The position numbers and the translations under genes are program-made. A stretch of DNA of 64,000 nt. It comes from Rhizobium aethiopicum. Its GTDB lineage: Bacteria > Pseudomonadota > Alphaproteobacteria > Rhizobiales > Rhizobiaceae. Location of the stretch: positions 248,001-312,000 of the forward strand of contig NZ_JACIFV010000002.1 in NCBI RefSeq assembly GCF_014197535.1. The letters are read 5' to 3'. Of this stretch, positions 8,853 to 18,235 are shown piece after piece (the first letter of the stretch is position 1; every line of letters starts with the position of its first letter). The notes below the pieces were generated by a model that saw nothing but the letters and a program-made list of their open reading frames with translations, made no database searches and had not been told where the DNA came from.

Positions 8853-10343
8853 ATGACTTTCATTTACGTTCAGGACGAGAAACAGCTTAAGAAATGGGTG
8901 GATGCTATCTACCTGAATCATAACAGCTGGGACGACTATTCTTATAGGCTGACATTTGATGCGACATACGTCGACAGCGCTGGAAAGCCCCACGCGCTTG
9001 GGCAAGTGAAGGTTGCTTTCCTGGGTGTGAGGGAGGGAACCCTTCTGCTACAAGGGAACACCCAGAAGCTTTCGGATGCACACTATTCGCTTGGCCAGAG
9101 CCAATCGTACTACGAAACCATTCGCGAACTTCCAAATGCGGTTGGAAAACGCATCTTGAACGCTATGAGAGATATCGTGCTTGATGAGGCACGATACAAG
9201 CGCGTCGAAGACGACGAGGCGTTCAGGGTTTCGCTGATGCGCTATCTGGACATGCGCAAGATCGAGTCCTTCAGAAGCATTCTGAAGGGGGCAGACATCA
9301 ATAGCAGTTATGCGTTCGCCTATTCCACTGAGATCGGGGAGTTGTTCAGTCTATCTGTACATCCCGATTCTCTTCCCGCCACTAACTTGCACGCGTTGAT
9401 CGGCCGCAACGGCGTGGGCAAGACAACACTTCTGGCGAACTTGGCTCATGCGGCTTGTACAAAGCCCGATGAACTCTTTCTGCATCCTGAATATGGCCGT
9501 TTCGACAGTGAAGAGCCGGATTCACTCTTCGGCAATGTCGTGTCCGTTTCCTACAGCGCCTTCGATAATTTTAAGGTCCCGACCGCGGATGGATTCGAGC
9601 GCGAGTTGCTCATTCCTTATGATTACATTGGCCTCCGCCTGATCAAGGAAAACCGCCTCAAGACACGTGATGAGCTGATCGACGAATTGATCAGCTGTCT
9701 GAAGGTTTGCCTTTTCAGTTCGCGAAAAGAAGCCTGGGAGCAGTCTCTCCAAATTCTATCACACGATCCGGTGTTTCGACGTCTACCCTTGGCGGAGCTA
9801 GCTGATCTAAATACCGAGGAAGAAGTCGAGCGATACCGTGATGTCCTCAGCGAGATGAGCACGGGCCATCAGATCGTATTGCTGAGCATCAGTAGGCTGG
9901 TAGAGCTTGTTCAGGATCGGACGTTGGTCCTGTACGACGAGCCCGAATGTCACCTCCACCCTCCTTTGCTGGCGTCCTTGATTAGGGCGATTTCGAATCT
10001 CCTAAAACAAAGAAACGGTGTGGCGATCATTGCCACCCATTCGCCAGTCGCACTTCAGGAGGTGCCGCAGAATTGTGCGTGGCTGATTGATCGACAAGAA
10101 GAATTGCGGGCGCGTCCCATGGACATTGAGACATTTGGGGAAAACGTTGGCTATCTCACGCAACGGGTATTCGAGCTCGAGATGCGGGAAAGCAGCTACT
10201 ACGCAACGATCGACGAAATTGTCCGACGCAAAAACGTCAGGACGATTGACGACGTCGTCAATGCACTTGATGGGCACCTGGGAGGCGAAGGAAAAGCAAT
10301 CGCCATCGCGCTGTTGACCGCAAAAGAACACGATCTGCTGTAG
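8853..10343 (+). CDS. AAA/ABC-type ATPase of a two-gene nuclease cassette (PtuA-like)
   Basis: Stand-alone ATPase of the RecF/OLD/SMC-like AAA_15/AAA_21 group. Walker A is GRNGVGKT at residues 184-191. The ABC-like signature region reads EMSTGHQ, Walker B is TLVLYDEPECHLHPP, and the switch histidine is in IIATHSPVAL. The first ~180 residues precede the P-loop and resemble nothing I can name, an unusually long N-terminal extension. I start at the ATG at 8853 because GGGGA lies just upstream; a TTG 24 bases earlier is possible. The downstream HNH gene begins four bases after the stop, so the two are co-expressed. By analogy with Septu (PtuA ATPase plus PtuB HNH) and related modules this is a likely anti-phage pair. 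The function is inferred from architecture and context only. Confidence 0.75.
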   Translation: MTFIYVQDEKQLKKWVDAIYLNHNSWDDYSYRLTFDATYVDSAGKPHALGQVKVAFLGVREGTLLLQGNTQKLSDAHYSLGQSQSYYETIRELPNAVGKRILNAMRDIVLDEARYKRVEDDEAFRVSLMRYLDMRKIESFRSILKGADINSSYAFAYSTEIGELFSLSVHPDSLPATNLHALIGRNGVGKTTLLANLAHAACTKPDELFLHPEYGRFDSEEPDSLFGNVVSVSYSAFDNFKVPTADGFERELLIPYDYIGLRLIKENRLKTRDELIDELISCLKVCLFSSRKEAWEQSLQILSHDPVFRRLPLAELADLNTEEEVERYRDVLSEMSTGHQIVLLSISRLVELVQDRTLVLYDEPECHLHPPLLASLIRAISNLLKQRNGVAIIATHSPVALQEVPQNCAWLIDRQEELRARPMDIETFGENVGYLTQRVFELEMRESSYYATIDEIVRRKNVRTIDDVVNALDGHLGGEGKAIAIALLTAKEHDLL

Positions 10344-10347
10344 CCAA

Positions 10348-11199
10348 ATGTTTTCGATCCAAGCACCGACAATTAGCGGCAAGGCCGTCTTCGACGCATG
10401 CATGCCGCATACCACAGACACGACGCTAATCGAGAGGTTGACGCGTACTTCACCTTCTGTCGCCATAGCCGAGCAAGATTTTGTAGAGGCGGTTAAGGCA
10501 GGTGATCCCAGCGCGTATTTCAAACGCGCTCGTCGTCCCTTCGCCTGCCGACCTTCGGAATTGGGCGACCTTTATGGACGCGTACTCAGGGACGGCGGAC
10601 AACGTGCCATCTACGACGAACTTATATACGCTGGCAAAGAACGGCCATGCCCGATCTGCGGGGCCTCGATCGCGGGCTCTCTCGATCATTATCTCCCGGT
10701 GTCATCCGCCCCAGAACTGTCTGTCGTGCCGATGAACCTGATACCGACATGCGTACCCTGCAATCGAGACAAGCGAGACCACACTCCGAGAACGCTTGAC
10801 GAATGCCTCTTCAATCCCTTTTTCGATAGCTGGCTGGATTATCCGATGCTCACCGCTCGATTGGTTTTTGAGGGCGGTCCGCGCGTGGAGTTTGACCTGA
10901 AACAACCGGTCGGATGCCCGGACAGCATTTACCGTCGCGCCAGAAAGACGTTCGATGTTTATAAGTTCGCCAAGAACTTGCCAGTGGCAGCCGCCACCCA
11001 TTTCCGCAGCGTGAAAGCTACCTGCTCCTTCCCGTTCCTTCTCGATCAATTGAGGCCTGTCGCGATCGAGCGCTGGCTAAAACACCAGAGCGAGGAGCTA
11101 TCGGCCAAAAATCCGAACGATTGGCAGGCTGCGATGTATAAGGCCTTTGCCAATAGCGAGCGTTTTCTCAATGGAGACTACCAATTGCTACCTGATTGA
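10348..11199 (+). CDS. HNH endonuclease partner (PtuB-like)
   Basis: HNH-type nuclease with a zinc-finger frame: C101-x2-C104 (CPICG), the DH pair at 113-114 (LDHYLP), an N in MNLIPTC, and C135-x2-C138 (CVPCNRDKRD). The remaining ~140 C-terminal residues are helical and unassigned. It starts four bases after the ATPase stop, implying translational coupling. The expected role is a DNA- or RNA-cutting effector controlled by the ATPase, as in Septu-type modules. It is 283 aa, somewhat longer than the small PtuB proteins I recall, so it may belong to a distinct subfamily. AT-rich composition and closeness to a tRNA gene fit a mobile defence island. Confidence 0.75.
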   Translation: MFSIQAPTISGKAVFDACMPHTTDTTLIERLTRTSPSVAIAEQDFVEAVKAGDPSAYFKRARRPFACRPSELGDLYGRVLRDGGQRAIYDELIYAGKERPCPICGASIAGSLDHYLPVSSAPELSVVPMNLIPTCVPCNRDKRDHTPRTLDECLFNPFFDSWLDYPMLTARLVFEGGPRVEFDLKQPVGCPDSIYRRARKTFDVYKFAKNLPVAAATHFRSVKATCSFPFLLDQLRPVAIERWLKHQSEELSAKNPNDWQAAMYKAFANSERFLNGDYQLLPD

Positions 11200-11558
11200 C
11201 AGCAGAGGTACCGTGCGGCATATGAGGTGGAAGTTATAGAGGCCCTTGTTCGACGAAGGCGTTCAGAAGGGCTTCCCTAAGTGACAACGATGGGATTGCC
11301 GTGAGTTCAATTCGATCGTTCATAGGGCTGTCAAACTTCGACCGATAGACGTTGTTCTGTCAGTGTCGGTCTAATCCCTACACTGCTCGGAACTACCGCG
11401 GCATGTCCGCGGCACTCTGCCGAAAGCGCCGCGATGTTCCTCCAAAAAGGCGGCATCTCAAACCTGTTGGCGCGATTTGCCTCAACCACCTGCCAACAGC
11501 GACGAACCAAACGAGCGCTTTCAGCGGCCGGAAGGTAACGCTTTCTACTTTTGAGAAA
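11200..11558. other. intergenic gap between nuclease cassette and tRNA
   Basis: 359 bases with no convincing gene. It lies at the 3' side of the tRNA-Arg, where a tRNA-targeting element would leave its junction, but I could not find a repeated copy of the tRNA 3' end in the sequence to the left. Confidence 0.4.
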
Positions 11559-11635
11559 TGGCGCACCCGACAGGATTCGAACCTGTGACCTTTGGAATCG
11601 GAATCCAACACTCTATCCAGCTGAGCTACGGGTGC
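11559..11635 (-). tRNA. tRNA-Arg (anticodon CCG)
   Basis: The minus strand folds into a full cloverleaf. The acceptor arm is GCACCCG paired with CGGGTGC, the D arm carries GCTCAGCTGGATAGAGT, the anticodon stem TTGGA/TCCAA encloses the loop TTCCGAT (anticodon CCG, reading CGG), and the T arm has GGTTCGAATCC. Discriminator G and an encoded CCA end at 11559. Its 3' end faces the ATPase-HNH island, the usual orientation for island insertion at tRNA genes. Confidence 0.95.
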
Positions 11636-11777
11636 ATGCCTGAGGCGGTTTGAATCGCCTGTCCGATGGGTGGTTCTTAGCCTAGCTTGCGGCCGGCTTC
11701 AATCGCGAAATTCTCGGAAATACCGATGCTTGCGATTTGGCGGGCGTTTTTATCCGTCAGCCCGGGAAATGCCACAT

Positions 11778-11809
11778 AAAAAACTCCGCCGGCCTTGCGG
11801 GCGGCGGAG
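11778..11809 (-). terminator. Rho-independent terminator of xylFHG
   Basis: Stem CTCCGCCG/CGGCGGAG with a ten-base loop, followed on the minus strand by six T residues. It lies about 30 bases after the stop of the ATPase gene and closes the minus-strand transport operon. Confidence 0.75.
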
Positions 11810-11838
11810 CTTGGTTGTCTGGGGCAGTGCGCCGGCGC

Positions 11839-12621
<783 letters not shown>

Positions 12622-12635
12622 ATCTGGAGCTCCTC

Positions 12636-13949
12636 TCACTTGGCACGGGCGCGGTAGACGGTGTCGAGCCAGACTGCCACGACAAGGACGGTGCCGACGA
12701 CGACGCTCTGCAGCGGTGTGTCGACATGCGCCAGCACCATGCCCGATTGCAGCGACTGCATGACGAGCGCGCCGAGCATGGCGCCGGCGATGGTGCCGGT
12801 GCCGCCTGCCAGCGACGTCCCGCCGATCACGGCGGCGGCGATGGTGTAAAGCTCGTCGAGCGTGCCCTGCGAGTTCGTCGCGGCGTTGAGGCGGGCGGTG
12901 GAAATCGCCGCCGCAATGGCTGCGAGCACGCCCATCAGCGCGAAGATGCGCACCGTCACCCAGCGGGTCTTGATGCCGGCAAGCTCTGCGGCCTCCGGGT
13001 TGCCGCCGATCGCGAAGACATAGCGGCCGAAGCGCAGGCGGGTGGCGATGAAGGTCATGATGATGCCGACGACGATGGCGATCAGCACCGGCACGGCGAT
13101 GCCGTAGGGAATATCGAGACCGGTTTCCGGCCAGGGGATATTGTTGGTCTCGGCATATTTCTTGGCGATGTTGACAGGCCAGTAATAGCTGTTGGCGATC
13201 GAGACGGCGCCGAGGATCAGCACGCAGCTCAAGGTCGCCAGGAAATATTCCGCCCAGATCGGCCGGCGCGGAAAGCCGAAGCGGCGGCGCTGATGGCGCG
13301 AGCCGATGATGCTGGCGATGACGAAGAGGCAGGCGGCGATGCCGACGATCCAACTCCAGGTGGCGCCGATCGAGCCCTCGGCGCCCCCGCCCATGATGCG
13401 GAAGGTCTGGTCCATGGGGGCAACCGTCTGGCCGCTGGTGACGAGCCATGTCGCGCCGCGCCAGACGAGCAGGCCGCCGAGCGTCACGATGAAGGAGGGA
13501 ACGTTGAGGAAGGCGATGATCATGCCCTGGAAGGTGCCGATCAGGCCGCCGGCGATGATGCCGATCAGCAGCGTGATCACCCAAGTGAAGGGGCTGTCGA
13601 AGCCGATATATTCCGGGAGGATCTTTGCCTGCGTGACACCCATGATCATGCCGCAGAGGCCGAGCACGGAACCGACCGAAAGGTCGATGTTGCGGGTGAC
13701 GATGATCAGCACCATGCCCGTCGTCATGATCGCGATGTCGGTCGTCTGGACAGAGAGGTTCCAGAGATTGCGCGGGGTCAGGAACAGGCCGCCGGTGATG
13801 ATGTGGAAACCGATCCAGATGATGACGAGCGCGCCGATCATGCCGAGCAGGCGCGTGTCGATCTCGGTGGCGCGGAAGAAGCGGGTCACCGGATTGGCTT
13901 CCGCCGTTCGCGGCCCGCTTGTTGTCGTTGATTTTAGCATGTCGGCCAT
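12636..13949 (-). CDS. xylH: xylose-type ABC transporter permease
   Basis: BPD_transp_2 family membrane permease, 437 aa with about ten to twelve hydrophobic helices, as expected for XylH. Family hallmarks are [13 protein letters not shown] near the N-terminus, [15 protein letters not shown], and the EAA-like loop [14 protein letters not shown] before the last helices ([12 protein letters not shown]). It sits between the binding protein (263 bases upstream, with a strong hairpin in the gap) and the ATPase (14 bases downstream). Substrate D-xylose is inferred from the binding protein, not from the permease itself. Confidence 0.87.
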   Translation of the reverse strand: MADMLKSTTTSGPRTAEANPVTRFFRATEIDTRLLGMIGALVIIWIGFHIITGGLFLTPRNLWNLSVQTTDIAIMTTGMVLIIVTRNIDLSVGSVLGLCGMIMGVTQAKILPEYIGFDSPFTWVITLLIGIIAGGLIGTFQGMIIAFLNVPSFIVTLGGLLVWRGATWLVTSGQTVAPMDQTFRIMGGGAEGSIGATWSWIVGIAACLFVIASIIGSRHQRRRFGFPRRPIWAEYFLATLSCVLILGAVSIANSYYWPVNIAKKYAETNNIPWPETGLDIPYGIAVPVLIAIVVGIIMTFIATRLRFGRYVFAIGGNPEAAELAGIKTRWVTVRIFALMGVLAAIAAAISTARLNAATNSQGTLDELYTIAAAVIGGTSLAGGTGTIAGAMLGALVMQSLQSGMVLAHVDTPLQSVVVGTVLVVAVWLDTVYRARAK

Positions 13950-14158
13950 GGGTTTTGCAGTTCCCCCATTCTTGTTTGGACGCGCGCGCCTGTGTGCTGG
14001 AGCTTGACCAAAGGCATCATTCGTCTGTCTTCAACTGACCATCGCGATGCTTCCGGAAGCCGGTCGCGTGGCGTCGCGACGCTCTTCCGGCAGGGAATGC
14101 AAGTCTGCGATGGTGTGGCGAGGCGGAGAAAACTTCGTCTTGGAATTCCCGTCCGCAT

Positions 14159-14191
14159 CCGGCGCCGCAGCGGTGTCCGCTGCGGCGCCGG
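14159..14191 (-). promoter_or_regulatory. perfect hairpin between xylF and xylH
   Basis: A 15-bp perfect inverted repeat with a three-base loop (TGT) starts 22 bases after the xylF stop, with no T-run. Such intercistronic stems usually stabilise the upstream binding-protein message or partly stop transcription, giving more binding protein than permease. The remaining ~200 bases to xylH hold no gene. Confidence 0.65.
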
Positions 14192-14212
14192 TTATTCTAG
14201 TTCAAAGCTGGC

Positions 14213-15253
14213 TTATTTGCAGGCAGCAACCGTGCCGGCCTTGACGCCCTGGCAGGCCTCAGCCTTGGAAATCCAGCCGGCGTCGATGACGACGTTGAGG
14301 TTGTCCTTGGTGATGGCGAGCGGCTTCAGGAAGACAGACTGCATCTCCACGCCCTTCGGCCCGCCCTTGAAGGCCTGAGCGCCGTCGATCTTGCTCATGT
14401 CCTTGCCGCCGGCGAGGTCGAGAGCGATTTCAGCGGCGCGCTTGCCGAGTTCGCGGCTGTCCTTCCAGACGGAAACTGTCTGCGTGCCGAGCGCGATGCG
14501 GTTCAGCGCCGCCTTGTCGCCGTCCTGGCCGGAAACCGGAACGGAGCCGGCGAGGCCCTGGGCGTCGAGCGCTGCGATCGCGCCGCCGGCCGTGCCGTCG
14601 TTGGAGGCGACGACAGCGTCAACCTTGTTGTTGTTGGCGGTCAGGAACTGCTCCATGTTGCGCTGGGCGTTCTCCGGCAGCCAGCCGTCGGTATAGGCTT
14701 CGCCGACATTCTTGATCTTGCCGGCGTCGATCGCAGCCTTCAGCACTTCCTGCTGGCCCGAGAACAGGAAGTCGGCGTTCGGGTCGGAGGACGAGCCCTT
14801 GATGAAGACGTAGTTGCCTTCCGGCTTCGCCTTGAACACGCCCTCGGCCTGCAGGCGGCCGACTTCCTTGTTGTCGAAAGTGATGTAGAAGGCAGCCGGG
14901 TTTTCGATCAGGCGGTCGTAACCGACGACCGGGATGCCTTCGGCAGCGGCCTTTTCGATCGCCGGGCCGATTGCGTCGGAATCCTGGGCAAGGATGATCA
15001 GCGCGTTGGCGCCCTGCGAGATCAGCGATTCGACGTCGGTCAGCTGCTTGGCGGCCGAGGACTGCGCATCAGCGGAAATATATTTGGCGCCCTTGGCTTC
15101 GAGAGCCTTCTTGATGGCGGCTTCGTCGGTCTTCCAGCGCTCTTCCTGGAAATTCGACCAGGAAACGCCGACGACGAGATCGGCAGCCATGGCGGCAGTA
15201 TGCACGGAAACGAGAATGGCAGCCCCTGCCATCAGTTTCATAATAGACTTCAT
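14213..15253 (-). CDS. xylF: D-xylose ABC transporter substrate-binding protein
   Basis: Periplasmic sugar-binding protein. The export signal [24 protein letters not shown] is followed by a mature type I periplasmic-binding fold. Along its length it tracks E. coli XylF: ERW near residue 40, VVGYDRLI (XylF: VLAYDRMI), [37 protein letters not shown] and SGQDGDKA. These include the tryptophan, Arg, Asn and Asp positions that grip the pentose in XylF. 346 aa is typical. It is the first gene of the minus-strand xylFHG operon and diverges from the ROK regulator, with an operator-rich gap between them. Confidence 0.9.
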   Translation of the reverse strand: MKSIMKLMAGAAILVSVHTAAMAADLVVGVSWSNFQEERWKTDEAAIKKALEAKGAKYISADAQSSAAKQLTDVESLISQGANALIILAQDSDAIGPAIEKAAAEGIPVVGYDRLIENPAAFYITFDNKEVGRLQAEGVFKAKPEGNYVFIKGSSSDPNADFLFSGQQEVLKAAIDAGKIKNVGEAYTDGWLPENAQRNMEQFLTANNNKVDAVVASNDGTAGGAIAALDAQGLAGSVPVSGQDGDKAALNRIALGTQTVSVWKDSRELGKRAAEIALDLAGGKDMSKIDGAQAFKGGPKGVEMQSVFLKPLAITKDNLNVVIDAGWISKAEACQGVKAGTVAACK

Positions 15254-15316
15254 AAATTGTCCTCCCGAGTGAGTTGCGACCGGCCCAGCCCATGCTTCCT
15301 CCGGCCACCGCGAAAG

Positions 15317-15377
15317 CTGTCGAGATTTTTTTCTCGACAGTCGAGAAATTAACTGTCAGAGATTTTTTCAACTGTCA
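15317..15377. promoter_or_regulatory. candidate ROK/XylR operator in the xylF-regulator gap
   Basis: A palindrome with 9-base arms (CTGTCGAGA and TCTCGACAG, six-T spacer) at 15317-15340 overlaps a second dyad CTCGA-CAG-TCGAG at 15333-15345. The half-site AACTGTCA is then repeated directly at 15351 and 15370. The site lies about 65-125 bases upstream of xylF and 150-210 upstream of the divergent regulator, where a sugar-responsive ROK repressor would bind. This is inferred from position and symmetry only. Confidence 0.55.
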
Positions 15378-15526
15378 ACTCTGCATCGCCGGCTTAATTG
15401 GCTTGCGCAAAAGCGACCGGAGATGCAGGGGAAGGTGAGGGCGATGAAGAGCATGAAGCCGAAAACCGTCAGCGGTTTTCGCGCGGCGTCATGGTCTCAC
15501 GAAAGCGGGAGGAGAGGGCGGCATCC

Positions 15527-16750
15527 ATGCTGACCAAGTCGAGCACGGAGCTGGTCCGGCAGAGAAACAGCGTGCTCGTGCTGTCCGTGCTGCGGCGCCA
15601 CGGCGCGCTCGCCCATACCGAAATATCCGATTTCACCGGTCTTTCCTCGGCCACCATTTCGGCGATCACCGCCGATCTGGAACGCGCCCAGATCATCGAA
15701 AAGTCCGAGCAGCAGGCGGCAAGCGGCCGTGGCCGGCCGCGCGTGCTTCTGCGCCAGCGGCGCGATTGCGGCTATCTGATCGTCGTCATCATCTCTTCGG
15801 ATGCAGTGCAATATTCGCTGGTGGATTATGCAGGCAAGCTGATCGACCGTTTCAGCGAGGAGCGCTCGCGTGATCCGTCTGGTGCCGCCCGCTTCGTCGC
15901 CGCGGTCCAGGCCGGGCTCTTGCGCATTCTCGATCGCTCGAGGATTTCGCAGGAAAGGGTGCTGCTGATCTCGATCAGTTCCAAGGGGCTGGTCAATTCC
16001 ACCGAGCCGGTGCTTCTATGGTCGCCGATCTTCGGCAGCGACCAGATCGATTTCGAATCGGCGCTGCGGCCGGAGTGGCAGGCCAAGGTCATCCTCGATA
16101 ACGAGACGCTGCTCGTCGCCGCGGCACTCGGCGCCCGCGAGGAGATCGCCAAGGGCGCCGATTTCCGTTCGCTCGCCGCACTTTCGCTCGGCCACAGCAT
16201 CGGGCTTGGCATCGTCCGGCGCGGCGGCCAGACCGGCCAGGAGATCTCCGCCCCCAATTTCGGCCACATGCTGCACATGGCGGGTGGCGGTCTCTGCCGT
16301 TGCGGCACCCGCGGCTGCATCGAGGCCTATGCCGGCTTCTACGCCATCCTGCGCAGCGCCTTCGAAGTGCCGCTCGATACGATTCCGGCGAAATTCGTGC
16401 CGGTCGTCGAACTCGACAAGATCGCCGCCCGCGCCCGCCAGGGCCTCCGCACCTCCGCCTTCGCCTTCCGCCAGGCGGGGCTTGCGCTCGGCAACGGCCT
16501 GTCGCGCATGCTGAGCCTCACCGAACGCATGCCGATCGCCATCACAGGCCCCGGCACCCGCTATTACGACCTACTGCGCCAGGGCATCGAAGAGGGCCTC
16601 GGCCAGTCGCATATCGTGCGTATGGAAGGCATGCCCGAAATCCGCGTCGTCCCCGACGAACCCATCCTCGTCTTCGAGGGCCACCTCAACCGGGCGCTAT
16701 CGGTGATCGATCAGGACATCGTGCTGTCGGGGGGGCAGGGGACGGATTGA
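15527..16750 (+). CDS. ROK-family transcriptional regulator (XylR-like)
   Basis: N-terminal winged helix (residues 1-75: VLSVLRRHGALAHTEISDF, then TGLSSATISAITADLE as recognition helix) joined to a ROK sugar-kinase-like domain. The ROK zinc motif is present as GHMLHMAGGG followed by CRCGTRGCIEAYAG. The kinase-type phosphate loop is not obvious, as is usual in ROK repressors. It is divergent from xylFHG, so it probably represses that operon until the sugar binds. I start at MLTKSSTEL (15527) because GGAGGAGAGG precedes it; an in-frame ATG at 15491 is an alternative. Confidence 0.85.
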   Translation: MLTKSSTELVRQRNSVLVLSVLRRHGALAHTEISDFTGLSSATISAITADLERAQIIEKSEQQAASGRGRPRVLLRQRRDCGYLIVVIISSDAVQYSLVDYAGKLIDRFSEERSRDPSGAARFVAAVQAGLLRILDRSRISQERVLLISISSKGLVNSTEPVLLWSPIFGSDQIDFESALRPEWQAKVILDNETLLVAAALGAREEIAKGADFRSLAALSLGHSIGLGIVRRGGQTGQEISAPNFGHMLHMAGGGLCRCGTRGCIEAYAGFYAILRSAFEVPLDTIPAKFVPVVELDKIAARARQGLRTSAFAFRQAGLALGNGLSRMLSLTERMPIAITGPGTRYYDLLRQGIEEGLGQSHIVRMEGMPEIRVVPDEPILVFEGHLNRALSVIDQDIVLSGGQGTD

Positions 16751-16847
16751 GATGGCTTGCGGTGCAGCCGAAGGGTCGGATGAGGGGGCTGCACGGCACG
16801 CCATTCATCACTCTTCGCTGCGCTCAGCGCACGCGCTCGAGCGAAAA

Positions 16848-17000
16848 CCTCTCCCAACCCCTCCCCACAAGGGGGAGGGGCTACCACGTGGCGCCCACCT
16901 TGGCAGACCTCCACCTTTCTGCGGATGAAACCGTGGAATGGGAAGCAGCGGAGTGCGGCAAGTTAGCCCCTCCCCCTTGTGGGGAGGGGTTGGGGAGGGG
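16848..17000. repeat. intergenic fold-back element
   Basis: Two arms of about 35 bases, rich in CCCCTCCC (16848-16883 and 16964-17000), are near-perfect inverted copies of each other around a ~80-base centre. Each arm also contains its own dyad (CCTCCCC...GGGGAGG type). It fills most of the 335-base gap between the ROK gene and inositol dehydrogenase. It resembles the dispersed GC-rich palindromic repeats common in rhizobial chromosomes; no coding content is seen. Confidence 0.65.
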
Positions 17001-17027
17001 TCTTGATCGCGCTCTGCCATCCAACGC

Positions 17028-17051
17028 AAAACGGCCGGGCAGAGCCCGGCC
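17028..17051 (-). terminator. terminator of inositol dehydrogenase gene
   Basis: Perfect stem GGCCGGGC/GCCCGGCC with a three-base loop, followed on the minus strand by GTTTT-type T residues, 35 bases after the idhA stop. Confidence 0.75.
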
Positions 17052-17085
17052 ATCTCATGCACGACTTCCGGTCGGGAGAGGACCG

Positions 17086-18078
17086 TCAGCCGATCTTGAT
17101 CAGCTTGCCTTCCTTGACCGACTCCACGGCGGCGTCGGCGAGCGCCAGCGCTGCCAGGCCATCGGCGCCGGAGGGGGCGATCTTCGAACCCTTTTCGATC
17201 GCGGCGATGAAGGCGGCGATCTCGTTGGCATAGGCTTCGGTGTAGCGGGTCATGAAGAAATCATGCAGCGGCGGGCGGGTGTAGCCGTCGCCGTTCGCTA
17301 CCTCGATCGAGACCGGGCGCTGGTTTTCGGCAGTTGCCATGCCCTTGGAACCGTGCACTTCGATGCGCTGATCGTAGCCATAGGTGGCGCGGCGGGAGTT
17401 GGAGATGACGGCCTGCTTGCCGGATTTGGTCTGCAGGATCACCGAGACGCTGTCGTAGTCGCCGGCTTCACCGATCGCCTTGTCCACAAGCACGGCGGCG
17501 GTCGCCAGCACCGAGACCGGCTCTTCGCCGAGCAGGAAGCGGGCCATGTCGAAATCGTGGATCGTCATGTCGCGGAAGATGCCGCCCGAACGCTTGATGT
17601 AATCGACCGGCGGGGCGCCGGGATCGCGCGAGGTGATCGTCACCATCTCGACATCGCCGATCTTGCCGTCGTCGATGACCTTGCGCACCGCCATGAAATG
17701 CGGGTCGAAGCGGCGGTTGAAGCCGACCATCAGCTTGGCGCCGGTCTCTTCCACCACCTTGATGCAGGCCTTGACGCGGGCGACGTCGAGATCGATCGGC
17801 TTTTCGCAGAAGATCGCCTTGCCGGCGCGGGCGAAGCGCTCGATCAGGTCGGCATGAGTGTCCGTCGGCGTGCAGATAACGACGGCGTCGATATCTTTGG
17901 CGGCCTCGATCGCCTCGATGGTGCGGACTTCGCAGCCATAGGCCGAAGCGATCGCCTCAGCCGCCTGCGGAAAGGCGTCGGCAACCGCAACCAGCGTCGC
18001 ATTGGCGTCGCCGCTGACGGCCTTGGCGTGAACCTTGCCGATACGGCCGGCGCCGAGCAGACCAAATCTTACAGTCAT
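17086..18078 (-). CDS. idhA: myo-inositol 2-dehydrogenase
   Basis: NAD-dependent Gfo/Idh/MocA oxidoreductase that converts myo-inositol to scyllo-inosose, the first step of inositol catabolism. Rossmann motif GLLGAGRIGKVHA is at residues 5-17. The conserved EKPIDLD supplies the active-site lysine, and DMTIHDFDMARF carries the catalytic-type Asp-His pair. 330 aa matches rhizobial IdhA. The ATG at 18078 is preceded by AGGGAGA; the frame is open 84 bases further upstream but without a better ribosome site. A GGAA-N6-TTCC dyad 50 bases upstream matches the IolR site described for rhizobial inositol genes. No other iol gene is adjacent, which fits the scattered rhizobial arrangement. Confidence 0.9.
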   Translation of the reverse strand: MTVRFGLLGAGRIGKVHAKAVSGDANATLVAVADAFPQAAEAIASAYGCEVRTIEAIEAAKDIDAVVICTPTDTHADLIERFARAGKAIFCEKPIDLDVARVKACIKVVEETGAKLMVGFNRRFDPHFMAVRKVIDDGKIGDVEMVTITSRDPGAPPVDYIKRSGGIFRDMTIHDFDMARFLLGEEPVSVLATAAVLVDKAIGEAGDYDSVSVILQTKSGKQAVISNSRRATYGYDQRIEVHGSKGMATAENQRPVSIEVANGDGYTRPPLHDFFMTRYTEAYANEIAAFIAAIEKGSKIAPSGADGLAALALADAAVESVKEGKLIKIG

Positions 18079-18127
18079 TTCAATCTCCCTTGAATTCGGA
18101 ACAAATAAACCGAATTGCCAAAAATCT

Positions 18128-18141
18128 GGAATTTTCATTCC
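18128..18141. promoter_or_regulatory. IolR-type operator upstream of idhA
   Basis: GGAA-TTTTCA-TTCC matches the GGAA-N6-TTCC palindrome reported for the Sinorhizobium meliloti repressor IolR upstream of inositol catabolic genes. It lies 50 bases before the idhA start codon. Its presence supports inositol as substrate and repression by an IolR encoded elsewhere. Confidence 0.7.
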
Positions 18142-18235
18142 ATTATCTGCGCGTCGCGTCAAGCCCGCGACTCTTTCACATTTGCAAGATTCAAACTAAA
18201 GGACAGTGCGACAAAATGCGACCGCGGGGACAGAC

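Noticed and set aside
12726..13931. A 401-codon open frame antisense to xylH
   Set aside because: Its translation is a run of Asp, Ala, Gly and Arg without motifs, and the permease on the opposite strand is certain.
16300..18093. A 597-codon frame running from inside the ROK gene through the repeat and across idhA
   Set aside because: It shadows two identified genes and crosses an inverted repeat; no ribosome site or domain.
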